Shown piece after piece: positions 13,353-27,949 of a stretch of 64,000 nucleotides of DNA. Position 1 is the stretch's first letter. Each line of letters begins with the position of its first letter. This stretch comes from Dipetalonema caudispina (lineage: Eukaryota > Nematoda > Chromadorea > Rhabditida > Onchocercidae), in NCBI GenBank assembly GCA_013365325.1, contig JABVXV010000018.1, forward strand, positions 62,001 to 126,000. The letters are read 5' to 3'. Both the position numbers and the translations under genes were made by a program. The notes beneath the pieces are model-generated. The model ran no database searches. It was not told the origin of the DNA and saw nothing but the letters and a program-made list of their open reading frames with translations.

Positions 13353-13868
13353 TTTAATGTGATTTTTTTTTTTGTACGAAAGTTTTGCTAATTTCAGGAA
13401 GGATAGCGAAATTTCTTTTTGCCTCTTTCTCTTTCCAAATATTTCTTTCGAAACATTTATTCTAACCAAAATGTTTTATGCTAATTTGTTCGTTATGTTA
13501 CCCTCAGTCCCACTTTACTTCCGTATCATTTTTATTTGATAACTTGTCCACTGGCTCTTTATTAGGAGGCCAAAGACTACTCAGCAATGTGAATATCAGA
13601 TATGCAAATCTTTTCACTGATAATTTCGTTTTTCACTACATCATGATAATAAGTATGAAATAACGAGAGAGCCTTAAACAGAATATCCTCTGGGTAATCG
13701 ATCTCTCGGGTTTTACCTCAAATATCCTTTACCGAATTATCATCGACAAAATTGCTTCAAGAAGTTAATTATCAGTGAGTGAAAAAGAAAAAGGAAAATT
13801 TGTTTGTTGTTGCTGGACACAATAGTCAATTAATTAATAGTTATTATTGTAATTATCTTTCAGATAAA

Positions 13869-13899
13869 ATTTTGGAATAACATAATTCTATTCCAAAAT
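13869..13899. repeat. Short hairpin
   Basis: ATTTTGGAATA and TATTCCAAAAT are 11-base perfect inverse complements with a 9-base loop, about 500 bases after the stop of the membrane-protein gene. It could lie in its 3' UTR; no T tract makes it a terminator. Confidence 0.6.
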
Positions 13900-15160
13900 C
13901 ACAACTTTCCAGCTTACTTGTTTGAGCATGTAGCCATTTGGTGGATAGTTTTGAATGAAATATTACGCAAAATGTATTCAGCGTATTTGCTTAACTTTTG
14001 TAAAAACCGCCTTCCGGATATCTTCAGGAGAAGATTTCCTGCTATTTTTTACTAAAAATGAACATATTAAACAAAAACAACCTGAAGATTTATCATTTTT
14101 CGAAGCGAAAGATTCATTTATCATTTTAAAAATAATGAAAGTAGCTGTTAAGACATATCCGTCGAAACCTCAAGGCTGTGTCGTGTAGATTGAGTTCAAA
14201 GTTCGTACTGCCACATCAGCTGAATATGCATAATTATATCAATCACTTCATAACTTATGTGAACAATTTGGGGAGGTTATGGTAGAACTTTCTGAAAATA
14301 ACAACTTTAATACTTGATTAATACTTGATCCGTTATGCAATGTAAAAATTATTCTGTTGTATATAATTTCAAAGAAAAGTGCTCTGATACATATTCGACA
14401 GCTTGAATATTTGTAAGTCTCGAAAAATTTTCCAGAAAAATTTCAAAACTTTTAAATTTAAAATTTGTCGGAGGAAAAAATAATAAAATATTACAATTTT
14501 AAACTTAAAAAAAAGTGTTTTCTTCTTTTTTACATCGAGGAAGGTCAACCATTTATAATATTGGAAAACATTTGCCGTGCTTTTGTCACTTCTCAATACA
14601 AAAAATTGCAAATTTCAGTTGAATAAACTTTCTCTTGGCGAAGAATTTTAAAATGCAGTCAACAATTAAATTCATATACTTCTAATCAATTTTATTGTGC
14701 CAGCTCAGTTAATTGATTCATGAAATGTACAAATTCAAAACAGCTCGTTTGAGGTTTGTTGCAGGTATGAAGTTAAGTTTAGTAAATGAATTTGTCAGGA
14801 AAAAAATCGTTTCAAAATAGCGCTAAATTTATTGATGCTGTATTGTTGTAATTCTTCCTACCGTTGGGTAACATTATTTGGTCAATAAAAGTGATATCAA
14901 TAAATTGTTTCCAGCAGGAAAAGTGACATTTTTAACAGCGGCAAGTGATTTGAAGTTTTTTTTTCTTTGAAATATAATGAGAAGACTTCTTCGCAAGTTT
15001 TTATTTGCATACCCTTTATTGGTAATTTTGTTTAAGTACTAAATTTAGGCTACCAATATTAAATTGCTTGTTTGAAATAATTGGAATGATTAAATTAGAT
15101 GTGATGAACCAACCAGTTTTACTCATATCAAAAATGATTCCAGGATATGTAACAAATGGT

Positions 15161-15212
15161 GTAATCGAAGTAATTTATTAGATAAATGGGTAATCGAAGT
15201 AATTTATTAGAT
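15161..15212. repeat. Tandem direct repeat, 29-base period
   Basis: A 23-base unit beginning GTAATCGAAGTAATTTATTA occurs twice, at 15161-15183 and 15190-15212, separated by six bases. The copies are identical. This looks like a recent local duplication in intergenic DNA. Confidence 0.9.
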
Positions 15213-17880
15213 TTTGTTAACTATCATAACAAGATGATGATAAAAATCAATCCATAAAATAATGTCGTACAGAACCGGTTTTTCAACAATGTGTTACAAG
15301 CCTTCATTCATCCATTTGGGTGTCTTTCTTCTGTTTGTCACTATTGCTCGTTGTTAAAAGAGTCTTTTTTTTTTTTTTTTTTTTAGAATATAAATTTTTT
15401 CTACCTTAGAAAGAAAAAAAAAAAACGTATTTTTCATTCTATTTTTTAATAAATTTCTTTTTTTTTTTTTGTTTGCTTACGAGAAGATTGAGAATAACAT
15501 TATATCGCTTCAAGACTTTTTTTTTTGTGAAGTGTTGTAGTTCATAACCGCTTATGGTTATGCCATATCAAAGGCGGAATATCATATCCTCATAAACTAG
15601 ACTAGAAGACTAGCAGAGTTGGAATTCCAAGATAATGAGAATTAGTGAGATAGTAACAGCTGTGATTCTAATAAAATATTCCACTGAACGATCAGAAAAT
15701 CTTTTAATGAATTTCAAGGCTAGCGATGGTAAAATGAGTTAGAAATTTAGAAATCAACGGAATAGATTTCATGGATTTTGTACTAATTTTCTTATCAAAT
15801 AGATTAGTTATGATCACATTTTAAATTTGTGAAGTAAATAAAATTGAAATTTAAGTAAAAGGTCAGTTACATTTTCCTTCAAACATTAAACTTTAAAATG
15901 ATTCAAGTAATGTTATCATTTTCGACAATTCCATAGATTTGATGTAGAAAGATTAAAATAACCATTGTAATAATAAGGACATGGGATAAATACAAATTGG
16001 GGTAACACACTTTAAACGACCTGTGAAATATTTGCCCTAAGGCCTTCCCATTTTCGGAGTGAATCTCTATCATCGCACATTTTCCTTTATTCTTACAAAA
16101 GGTTCATTTCATTTCATTCTATTTTCAATCATTTTATATTATTTGTACAAAAAAATTAGTTAATAAAATGTTACATCTCTTTAGTTTCTCACTATATTTC
16201 GATAAAGTAAATTTATTTGTTTATAATTTGACCTGAATTTTGTTAATTGCTAAAAGGATATGATTGAAGTTTTTCTGTCTAAAGAATGTTACTCTAACTC
16301 ATAAAGGTTTTACTTTCATCATTTTTTCCTTTACAACTCTCTAAATCTCCATTTTAAAGCTTAAAAAAAAAAAAAAACAAAAAAGACCATTTAATTTCGA
16401 TTAATAATAATAGACTTATAAAGTCATATGATGAGTTGATTATTGAACCAGGCGTTCTTATCAGTGTTATCAATAGAGTGATCATGATTGACTATAAGTC
16501 ATTGCCATATGCTCTTTATTTTTTTAGTGGTCTTAAAAAACAACAATCTTTTTGTCTTTAATGGAAAATCTTGAATAAAAGAATCCAGTCAACGCTATAA
16601 ATATCAGTTTGACCTGTATTTCTATTTTAACTCTTATTATATTTTAAATTATTCACAATAAGCATTATCCAGAAAAAAAAAAAGGAAATTAATCTTCCTG
16701 TCAATTTCGAAATATTTTTGATGATTTAATTAGTTTGTCATCATTTGTCATCATATTTAATGAATAATTGACTACATACAATTAATTTCTGAAATTCTCT
16801 AAAATTGCTAAAAGTGCATTGTGAGGAAACGTAACTCCCTTATCAATATTGAAAGCATTGTAAGATTTTCACGATAACATCCTTACAAAGAATACAATTA
16901 ATATCGAAAAAAAGAAGTAATTTGATGTAATTAGTAAGAAAGACTTAAACTTCTATATTTCTCCTCAAAGTAACCCAAATATTCTTGCGAGAATGATTAT
17001 TAAGAATGATTCAAGATATGATAAAATCTTTAAAAAAATTATAAATTCAATTGACATTTTATGATTTTCCATTGAAAATAACAAAGATTATTTTTTAAAG
17101 ATCACTAAAAAAAAAATGTTAGGCGATGAATTACAGTGAAACATAACCATTCTACTGATAACATTGATAAAAACGATTGGTTCAGTAATCAGTTCGGTCG
17201 ATAATTTTCAAAATAAAATAACCTGTTTTGAATTTTGAGAGAAATTGCCATGGAGAAAGAAAAGATGATAATAATACCTTCTGATGGAATGCAATGGCAA
17301 GTCTTCTTTGGGAACTGATATCACTGTCCCCACATTATGGGAAATGAACGTGTAGGTTTTTCTGGCTCATTTTTTCCAAAAATAGCCAAGAATGATGTTA
17401 TCTTTTGAGGACAGCAATGTAGTATCAATCTAACATTACAAACAAATTTCCCTCGATTCCCTTGATATGATTTTACTGTAATCATCAACTGAAACTATTT
17501 CTTCGCGTCCTTTTTATCATTCCTTCCGTTATCATAATATTTTTGACAAAATTTCTACTTGTCAGCATATTAATATCATGATAATAGTTCCACTTTAAAC
17601 AAATATTCTTATCCTTTTTTTTTTTTGCTATTTAAAAATTCTTCTTCAAAGATACTTAGACTAGCAAAGCGTTATTTGCTAGTTAAACATCACCAAATTT
17701 TTTAAGTAGATGGAAATTATTAATTAGGAAAATTAATTTATCAATTATATGAATTGATTTGAGTTAATCGATGAAGAATTTACATACATTCTAATAATTC
17801 TTAATTAAGTAAATGGACCGATAAAAGCGATATTTTGCCTTCTGGCCTATTTGACATTTATTTGTTAAGCCAAATATATA

Positions 17881-17890
17881 TTGCAGATTT
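17881..17890 (+). promoter_or_regulatory. Probable trans-splice acceptor of SEC14-GOLD gene
   Basis: TTGCAG at 17881-17886 is followed by four bases and then the ATG at 17891. A splice acceptor directly before the start codon with no upstream coding exon fits spliced-leader addition. An unseen 5' non-coding exon would look the same. Confidence 0.5.
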
Positions 17891-20848
17891 ATGATGCCTC
17901 CTTGTTCTATATCGGAAAAAGATAAACATAGCATTGAAAAATTACGGGAAGCTGTTAAAGATGAAGTACGGTAATGGAATATTAGTAATATTGTACAAAA
18001 ATACATTTGAATTTTTGTATGGTTATTTAAATCTTAATTAGCATTGAATTAGATTAATATTAATGTTAATTAGTTGGATAACGTTACGATCGTTTTGGAG
18101 GAGCATTTTGAGAGATAGCTTAACTTGACTTAATCGTTAAATTCGCATTGTAGCCAAATGCGCATTTGGATTAGAATTATATAAAATTTATTGAAATCTC
18201 AATATTTTGCTATCATTGCCAATAACAATGAAATATCCAGCTCACACCATACTATGATACCGATTTCAACTTATTACGTTGGCTTCAAGGTCATAATTAC
18301 AATTTTGATCTCATAATACCGAAATTGAGAAATCATTTACTCCTTCGAAATTCAAAATGGGATTTGGATAGTTTGGCAAGCAAACCTCGCAATCACCCGC
18401 TACATGCTTACTGGAAGGTATTACTTTCACATATTTACTTCGTACAGATAATGTCTCACACGCTAATATAATAAATTCAAAATTGATCCTTTAATTCAGA
18501 TGGAATTGGATTAGAAATGACTTAATTAATCGAGCCTTTATTGAACTTCGATTTCTGATATGTTCAATTGTACTTTCATAATTCTTACAATTCAGGCCGG
18601 TATAACTGGTCCAGCAATAAAAACTCCAAATGTTATTGTTAATATCGAACAAACCGGACGAAATGATTTTTGGGGAATGATACAGACATTCTCATTAAAT
18701 GAAATTATGTTAGCTAGAACGCAAGATCTGGAAATGTTGCTTCATCAAATAATGGAAATGGAGGAAAAAACTGGTAAATATTTTGTAAAAAATTTAATTT
18801 TAACCATTGGTCAACTTTTTTGAATATTGTATGGATTGCCTTTTTAAATCAAAACAAATATTTAATTATTTGCTTTAAAGTGAAGTGAATTCAAAATTTT
18901 TATCTAAATTCAATAAATGAAAAGTGTAATCAATATATCATCGCTTAGCGCGAAAGCTAATTTCACTGATATGTATGGTGAAGTAATTAAATCACTTGGA
19001 CTACTACGGTATTGTATTAATCAATATTGCTAAACAGTCTAAGATAGTCTCGTTAATTAGAATATTAACTTGTTGTTATACTGCAGGTCAACAAGCTTCC
19101 ATTATGTATGTGATGGATTTGACGGGTTTGAAATATGATAAACGTCTGTTGACTTTATTAACCGGCCCATTAGCTAGTATATCAACATTTATGAATGAGC
19201 ATTACGTAGAGATAATTCATAAATTTGCGGTTGTCAATGCACCACCATTTATGGCTTCCATCTGGTATTGATTACTTATTTTACTTAAATTCTCATTTAG
19301 TTATTTCAAATAACAGTTTTGCTTTTTTACTTATGCTCTTCCTCCACTAATTAATTTACTTTTATTAATGGAAGGAATAATAAACAAATTCTACATGATG
19401 TATTATTTTCCTTTTTCCTTTCTTCATATATTCATTTTGTTTATTTTTCAGGACAATTGCAAAGCCATTGATACCAGAACGAACTCGTCAAAAAGTTGCT
19501 ATATTTGGTTCAAATTGGAAAACTGAAATTCAGAATCTTGCTATTCCAGAAGTACTACCAGCATTTTGGAATGATAACAAAATAAAGGTGAATCTCAATA
19601 AACGATATTTGTATAATCATGAGGAAAAACTTGTTATTTGCTATATCAACTTAATCACTTGGCTTATTTGCAATCTTCTCCATACTTAATTATCGACTTA
19701 TTCGTGTACTATTTCATACGACAGAATTGTTAGAAAAGGAATCTATCTGTTAAAATTTTATTCCTACAGCAAATTCTTATTTTAAGAAATTTATTTTTTT
19801 AGATAAATGTTCACCTACTGATAAATTGCAGGTGTTTAAAGCGGAAATAGAGCCTGCGGAAGCGCTCGATCCACAGCACTATCATAAAAAAAAGGTAGAT
19901 GAGAGGAGTAAAGTGTTGTCCGTTGGTGCTGGAAAAACGGGTACGATTGATGTGACTGCTAAAAAGGCACTTTTTTGTCATAATGATATCATAATGATAT
20001 TAAATAACTGAAATAAATTTGATGACTGAAATTGAAATTCATCAAAGCAATATATAATGGCTATGGTGGCACTTTCAGGATGTAAAAGAAGAATAAATAA
20101 CTTTATTAAATTAGAAAAATTTTCAGGGTTCTGTAATAAAATGGTGCATACATGCTGATGGACATTTTGGATTTACTATTTTTTATGTTAATGATCAATC
20201 ATGTAATGACTCAAATTCATTAGTCAACATTTATCCTCTATTATCGGTATGCACAATTCAAGAATCATTTGAAATCCGGTAAAAATAGTCCTAATCATTA
20301 TACCGGGTCATGATAATTGCATCTATTTGAAGCATTTAGCCGTGCAATAATAATTATGCGACAAGAATTATTGTATAAATTATTGTTTTTTTAAATTTTC
20401 TGAATACTTTACTCATTAAATTAAAACGGAGTAGTTTAATAATTGGTGCACAAAATCCGTTTACTATCCGTGTCTACAATAAACCTACACTAAGAACTGT
20501 AACTAAGCTTTTAGAGTGCATTATTTAACTAAAATTAAGAATTCTATGCCAATTAAATCTGACCTTAATTATTCTGAAGCATTTTTTACGTATTTATTTT
20601 CTATTCTGATCTATTTTTCCTGTAAAAATTAGGAAAATTTTTTAGATTGATATAGCAATGCAAGAGAAATTTACAATTACACTCAAATCAAATTTCAGAA
20701 AATGCCTGGACCAACTGTAGTACCAATTAAAGAGGAAATTAAATGCGACAAAAGTGGCACATATAAAATTTGGTTCAGTAACGAGCATGCATGGTTGCAT
20801 ACGTTGAATATACATTATCTGATCGATGTTGAATCGGAAAATGAATAA
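17891..20848 (+). CDS. CRAL-TRIO (SEC14-like) and GOLD domain lipid-transfer protein
   Basis: Eight exons: 17891-17965, 18241-18417, 18596-18773, 19087-19264, 19452-19587, 19832-19966, 20127-20246 and 20699-20848, giving 382 residues, close to SEC14L and the C. elegans CTG proteins. The N-terminal CRAL-TRIO helix region contains DTDFNLLRWLQGHNYNFD. The lipid-binding domain follows with SIMYVMDLTGL, YVEIIHKFAVVNAPPFM and LIPERTRQKVAIFGSNW. After a linker with VDERSKVLSVGAGKTGTIDV, the GOLD beta-sandwich includes SVIKWCIHADGHFGFTIFY and ends at TLNIHYLIDV. Family members bind hydrophobic ligands such as phosphoinositides or tocopherol and act in cytosol and membrane traffic. The sixth exon is odd: the best homology-like join uses a GC donor at 19967, while a GT donor at 19952 is also in phase but drops five residues. 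A polyadenylation hexamer lies 248 bases after the stop. Confidence 0.92.
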
Positions 20849-21095
20849 CTGTAATGGTAGTGATCACAATTCAAATTGTTATGTTATAATAGAATTTTGT
20901 GCTATATTTACAGAATGATTTTTGAAGGATGAATGTTTGGAATTTAGCTTAATTTCGACGTCGAAAGAAGTAAGAGGAATTTATTTCAAGATGGAATAAG
21001 ATATTAATAGTTAATTATTGAAAATTATTCAAATATTCATTTCAAACAACTATGAAGAAATTATGCTGATATAAATTATGTACATTCTACTTTTT

Positions 21096-21101
21096 AATAA
21101 A
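21096..21101 (+). terminator. Polyadenylation signal of SEC14-GOLD gene
   Basis: AATAAA lies 248 bases downstream of the stop codon, in a T-rich context. It is the first such hexamer after the gene that I noticed. Confidence 0.5.
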
Positions 21102-23728
21102 ACTTTTGCATTTGTTTCTTTTACTCAATATGACTTATTTTTCAAACAAAAGACGACTTTAGAAAGATTAGTAAATTGTTAAAAAATCAAATTAAATAAA
21201 TTTTTGAATCAAAGTTTTTATTGGTTGCGAAATTTTTGAATCCATTTTTGAAATTTTATAGAAAAGAAAACTTTTAAGCTAACCGTACTTTGAAATTATT
21301 ATAATATTCACTCAGCAAATTGATATCAAAGATCTGTGATCGCCCACAGAACATTCGTTCCACTGAATAATCTGTTACTGTAAGTAAATTATTTGAAACA
21401 GTACTTTTGTGAGATTAATAGTAATAAATGAAATGTAATAGACAGTATTCAATATTCACCACTGTTTATTAAAATATATTTTAAAAAAATATGAAAAACT
21501 TTCCATTTAGTGTATCTGAAGCGAACGAAGTGTTAATTCTTCTTTTACATATAATAATTTTGTTACAACTTTCCTAAATGTTTGCTAAACTCATAAATAA
21601 CAGAAAATTTCAGATTTATTTCAATCAATGATCTGTAATTGATTATACTGCAGGTAGCAAAATGTTTCAGCTTTAACACAAAACTTTTTAATGCTGAATT
21701 TTTTTTCAGTAATCAAATTCCAACTGAAATTCTCTTCGTGCTTATTTCTTTTATTTCATATCTGAAAATGTTTCTCTTCTTTTTATTTGGTATTAAAGAT
21801 TATCTTTCATATTCTGTAAAAATTCATTTCTTCTTAAGGAATTAATACCATTTTACTTATTTTCATATTTTATCCTTCAGCTAAATTAATATAAAACAAA
21901 CAAACAAAAAAGTCTTTCATTTCTTTTTTCTTGCAATTAAATAAAAACAGTATAACTTATTTGTTGTTATTTTCAGAAAGTTAACCTAATACCTATTCTT
22001 TTATTCTTTTCACATATAATAATTCTTTACTTAATACTGCTTATTACCAGAGATTTCATCAGATTAAATGATTTCTTCTTGCATCTTTCGACGATGCCAT
22101 CTTTCTCTAAGATTTTATTCTCGATCTCATGAAATTATTATCATTAAATAAAAAATAATTTTTTTTGAATCAGAAAGTTGAAAATTATGAAATAAGAGAA
22201 ATGGAATTGGAATGATTTAAAGTTCTATGAGAGTATACAATTTAATTAAGCATCTCATTAAGATTCTCCAAGATCATATCAAAAATTGTAACATTTCATC
22301 TGTGCTCTGTCGATATATCACTGATTTTAATTAGCATCCTCTTCCTTCAAACTTCATTTCTGTCTCTTCGAACTTCCATAGTTTGTTCTTCCAGAAGAGA
22401 ACATTAATACTTGAAAACTATGACACAATTCATTTCATTTTTTTTTCTCTCTTTTTTAGCTGGAGAGTTTCGATATGATATTTTACTCAGTATAATATTA
22501 ACAAAATTTTGTATTTTTAATTGAAAAAATAGAAGAATGGATAATTGAAAAGTTATAATGAATTCATGCACCCATACTTTCTATTGCAGTTTTACTCACT
22601 CCCAGAACGATTGTTATTCCCTAAGCCATACTTTTATGAAGTAGTATTATTGAAAATTTTAAATAGTGGCGTATTACTGCTACCAGGCTGTGCCATCATC
22701 AATTGCAACTGTTAGTATTATAATTAAAAATTTTCTATTAATTTCTGTTTAATTTCAACTTTTATCTATTATCTATATCATTTGAGGGGAAATAATTCAT
22801 TGTACTTTTTTTTTTTTTTGTAGCAACTTTTGGATATTTTTTGAATTTAATATCTGCCATGCTATTAATTTATGTTGAATTTAATAAAAGATGGAAAATT
22901 GGAAATTGTTTTATTTAATTAAGGATGTGAGAGATCATTCATTAGGAGTGAGACTATAATTGCCATTTATTGTTTGGCAAATTTTAAAAGTCCTATCTGT
23001 AATGGCAAAAAGTCTTTGAATTATTTTTTGTCGGGTAAAAAGTTCAAAGAATTCAATTTTTTTCTTTTGCATGTAAAGCAGTACCTTTCTGAATTGCCAA
23101 TTTTTTGCAATAACTTGGATAAATGACATTTTCAGATGTTTTATTGAAGTTGAAATTTTGAAATTTTATTTACTAAGTTTAAGCCTAATCTAAATAAGTG
23201 ATTAATTGCTATCGGTATGAATAAATGCCATTGATAAGTTTAAATCTGGTGTAATAAAAGATTTTCATTTCACATGGTAAATGTTCTTGTATCAAAGGTA
23301 TAACTTGCGAAAAGTGTTAATAAAAGTTAGATTTCCTAGAAGACCTTGAACTTTATTTTTTAACTTATCGATGACGCTTTGTTTTACTGAGTAAAGTAAC
23401 TATCACTGTCAACAACGGTTTATTCATTTTTCGAAATATTCGTTCATTTGAAAGACTTACAGAACTTTGATAGTACTTTTAAAACAAAAAAAAAAAAAAA
23501 AAAGTACACCATTTTGTTTACAACATTTCCGAGAAGAACGAATTGTTGATTCACTCCTTATGTTACTTTGATTAAAAAATTTGATAAAGGCAAAAAAAGG
23601 AAATCTCCTAAAAAACAATTTTTTGATTTTATAAATAAATGTCAACAAATCGATTGTTCAACAATTATTGATGTCCAGATTGCCTTAAACTAAATTATCA
23701 CTTAATTTAAAGACCTTTGTTGCTTATA

Positions 23729-23766
23729 ATCTTAATAAATTTGCATACATCTTAATAAATTTGCAT
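23729..23766. repeat. Tandem direct repeat, 20-base period
   Basis: The 18-base unit ATCTTAATAAATTTGCAT occurs at 23729-23746 and 23749-23766, identical, two bases apart. Intergenic; no function apparent. Confidence 0.9.
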
Positions 23767-26700
23767 GTTAAATGAGATGAATAGTTGATCTGACCTCAAT
23801 ATTTTGCTAATTTCATTTCTAATTTGGTATTAAACCTCTTTGATGCAAGTTTTTCGTTTTACTTTTTTTAAACCAACAATTCCGAGAATGTTTACATGCA
23901 TAATTTTCAATAAAGGCATTACCTAATTTACTTGCAAATAATTTTTCTTCTTTATGCATTTCGTGTCAGTTATAGTTTGGGATGTGTTAGCTTCGTTCCG
24001 CTTTTCATTGCATCATAGTTTCCTTACCTGATCACCGGAAAATAATTTTTCCGGCAAGCGACTATTCAATAAAAAGATTGAAGATAAAAGCAGAAGTTTC
24101 CAACTGGCTTTTTCTAAATATGAATTCAAATTTAATAAAATCTAGAGAAAGCTTTTATAGCAGGCTTTACTTCTCCTGGGAAAGTTCAAAGGAAGCAATA
24201 AAGTGACACAATTTTCAAAGTTTTAATTTGAATGATTCTTTCAGTAGCAAATAACTGTTTTCAATTATTTTACATATTTTAGAAAATTGAGAAATCCAAC
24301 AATTTTTTAGAAATATACAAACCAGAAAAGCTTACTGCAACTAACGCTTTTCCTCCGAAGGCTCAGCAAAATGGAATAATTTAGATGAGAGGCAGAAATT
24401 GCTCATTTTCAATATTAGTTAATGGTGATGATCGTTCCACTTTACGTTTTTTCAACAAAGTATTTCTTTCACTTTTTTTTTCCACTTTTTGGTTAATTAT
24501 AATAATTGTTAGTTTTACTATATCTTGATTGCTACCAATGATACTTCCTACTATCAAGCTTTTCGAGTTTCAAAATAATCATAGAAAATTCTAATTTGTC
24601 GCCTAAGCTCTGCTTCCACTTATTTTATGATTCATCGATCAATCGAAATGATTTTAAAATATCTGAGTACATTGCATATATAAATGATACATAACAATTT
24701 GCACAAACATTCCACAATGAAGATGGATATTTTGAATTTCATAACAAAGGAATCATTAGAATGAATATTGTTTTTCAGACAACTGATTCATTCGACAAGT
24801 AGCCGTGGGTCACTAATAAATAAGTTCCTGTTGAGACTTTAGGAATAACTGACCTAATACAAACTTAGTAACAAAGCTTTATTTGGTTAAATTTTCAAAA
24901 TTAAAAAAATATTTCGATAATTATACACAGCACAATATTTTCCTTGCATTGAATTCATCAAATTGAATTTAATCGAATGGTTGAATCTAATTTTATCTCA
25001 AGCCCTAATTTCGGCATCAATGGCTTTTTTTTTCACATATAATACAATATCATTTAAAAAACATAAAAGTTGAGGAAAAAATTTGAAAATTTAAACAATT
25101 TAAAAATAATGTAAGGTTGAATTCATTTACCCTTGTTTGTGCTACTTTTGTCCTATTTGATAATATCAAATTCCTCTTAAAAGACATTTTTGAGCATAAG
25201 TGTTTATAAGAAGGACATAAGGTAAGATTTATTTCCGCTATTGTGAAGATACAACAATTTCATTAAATTCAGGTTGCGAAATTTAATTTCTTTTTCTTTC
25301 TCATCCATTATATTTATTTCTGAAATAATTCCTGGCAGACATCGTCTTTGGAATTTCAAAAAAAAAAAAGTGTCATGATCAAATTTTCACAACTTATGAT
25401 AACAGAAACATATGTCATTTGTTTAATCAAATCAATCGTCACAATCATCACGCCTATTTCCAGAATACATCCAGAATATATCCATTCCATCATTTCTCTT
25501 CCGGAAAAGGTCGTTTCTCCATCCCTCCCCCCAGTTTCCACAATTTTTTTTTGCATTTTGATGAAATTTATTTTAAATTGCCAGAAACTATTTTAGATGT
25601 TTGGTAATAAATGTTTAAAAACTTTTTCCAGACTGGAATATATATCATGGAATGTCCGCTTACTTTACATTTTCATTAGTTACTCAGTCTCATTGGCATT
25701 TGCAGCGCATTGTGTGATAAGAATGATTACAAAGCTTAAACAGTGTCAAAGGTCAAGAGACATGATGACCTTACAAAAAGCAATTCTTAACTTTCTAATA
25801 TTTCAAAAGCTAATGAATTATTTTGAAAATTTTAGAAAGTATGGTTCAGTTGAATTCGTCCTTGCTTCAATCTTTCAATGTGTGGCGATGCTTGCTTGTT
25901 GAAGCTTAACGAAGACAAAAAATAATCTTTTGCTGATCTCGGTTTGGCCTACTGATAGGAACGATTTCTAATTTTTGTTGGGGAAAATTTACTGCATTAC
26001 CAATGACTTTCATTATTATCGCTTCCAAAATTCTTCCAAGCATTTATTTATTTATTTTATTCTTTGGGAAAAATTGACCGCCAAATCTATATATGTGAAA
26101 AATTTTTCGGACAATCAAATTGAGGGTAAAGTCAGAAATATCGACTCATCACAAATGGATTTTAACATCACAGCAAATTTTACGATTTTAACCATCTGCT
26201 GCTGCTTTCCAATCAGCTCTCGTTTTTCTATGAAAGATATTTATAAATTGTTCGGACTTTCAAATCAATCATTCAGATCCATTTGCTTCATCTCGGCTAA
26301 CAATCGTTAAAAAATCGTTTTCATTTTAAAACATATTTGTCGAAATAATATGCAATATCTTTTGAAGCTTTTTTCCACTAAAAATCGAATTCATTGCATA
26401 ATTCATTGTTCAACAAAGTTGTTTGTCTGATAAATTAAACTTTTTCGTGACATTTAATTACATAGCAAAGTATTATTTGCAATCTAACCCTACCCACTTT
26501 GATTATCAAATAATTTTTTGAGCAATGAAATTTAAATCACTATAAGGCAATTAACATTAAACGTGTCTAAAATTTATTTGCATATATGAAATGATACTTT
26601 TCGGACATGAAGTTACCAAAGAAGATTTATCAAAATACATCATTAATCCATATGATCTTGTCGATCAGCGATTTCCACTCATTTTTTTTCTCTTTTTGAG

Positions 26701-27898
26701 CTTTTAGAAATGAATTTCACAGGAAAAGCATTAGCTGTTGATCATTCAGCGATATCATCTTATCTAACTATCGAAGATTTTCTGATTCAGCACATTTTCG
26801 TCTTCTCTTTTCACACAACGCTAACGTTCAAAAACGCGTGAACAATTCTATTTCAAAATTTTGAGAGGCAATGTATACTATTGAAAAGGCCAATGTAGGT
26901 GTAACTTGTTTTTTCATGATACATCAACAGGTAATCCTTATCAGATATGTAATATGTAATATCACATAACTATCATCTACTCCTTATCTTTTTTTCTCTT
27001 GAAAGATATCTACGAATAGGTAGCTTAATCTATAAGATTAATAGCAGACAATAAATATAATACAACCATTTCATGAGATTGATTTACAGTATTTCTTGCT
27101 TATTTACATATAAATGCTTTGATTTTCTATTGCTAGTTCAAATTTCATCCATCCAGCTGTCACAAACGTCAGTTATGTCAATATTTCAAATTCATTTTAC
27201 TTTATAATTCTAAATGAAGGATTTAATTCTTTTATCATGCTTCAGATATTAATTACCCATTAATTTTCTCCAAAAATTTAGTGCATCGAACAATAATGAC
27301 TAACTTTTATAACTCTATTATCAGTAGTACAGTACTGTAATAATAAGGCTATATAATCCATGCATTAAAGTAGCTAACTTAGCGATCCTTATAGTTTCAA
27401 TATTAGTTGAATTAGAAATTTAATTTCGGTATAATTATTTCCTCCCATATTCTTAGCAAAGATTACGCAAGTAACTAGTCCAGTGTACAGTATATGGTTT
27501 GCGATTCTGAGTGAGAATTAAACTTTGAAAGTCATTCGTGAAATATTTATCTTGATTTTCTGACAAATTTAAATTAAAAATTTCAAATTTTTAAGATGTG
27601 ACCCGAAAATGAGAGAATTTTGATGAATATGTTAAACTGCTTTCGTGACAAAAATGCGAACAAACTGAGGGCGTGGGACAAACATGACCTTTCTGTGTCG
27701 TTCACCGCACAAATCTTTTATGTTTTGATGAATATCGTGAAATGAAACAGCAATTTCCAATCAACCATCTTTTGAATAATACCCTTACTTCTCATCTCCC
27801 CAAGTAGCCACTGTCCACAAAGGTTCCTACAATCTCATTTAAAATTCATCACAGCTCTATCAATTCCAGACACACTTTCCACCTATCGAACAGCGCTT

Positions 27899-27949
27899 CC
27901 TTAGTAAAGACCAAAGGTGAACAACGTTGCCTTAGTAAAGGCCAAAGGT
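27899..27949. repeat. Imperfect tandem repeat, 31-base period
   Basis: CCTTAGTAAAGACCAAAGGT at 27899-27918 recurs at 27930-27949 with one difference (A to G). The region is less AT-rich than its surroundings but carries no coding frame I can support. Confidence 0.85.

Larger units (their letters stand above)
13353..17890. other. Gene-free AT-rich stretch
   Basis: About 4.5 kb between the membrane-protein gene and the SEC14-GOLD gene. Several open frames of 60-80 codons occur but none has splice partners or recognisable composition. It contains a small hairpin (13869-13899), a 23-base direct repeat (15161-15212) and several T and A runs around 15365-15475. Confidence 0.6.

Noticed and set aside
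13955..14188. 77-codon open frame after the membrane-protein gene
   Set aside because: No flanking acceptor or donor in phase, no signal peptide or domain; probably chance.
25597..26310. Two open frames of about 100 codons (25597-25902 and 25975-26310)
   Set aside because: No start context, no splice partners and no recognisable motif; length is within chance for this base composition, though they are the best non-annotated candidates.
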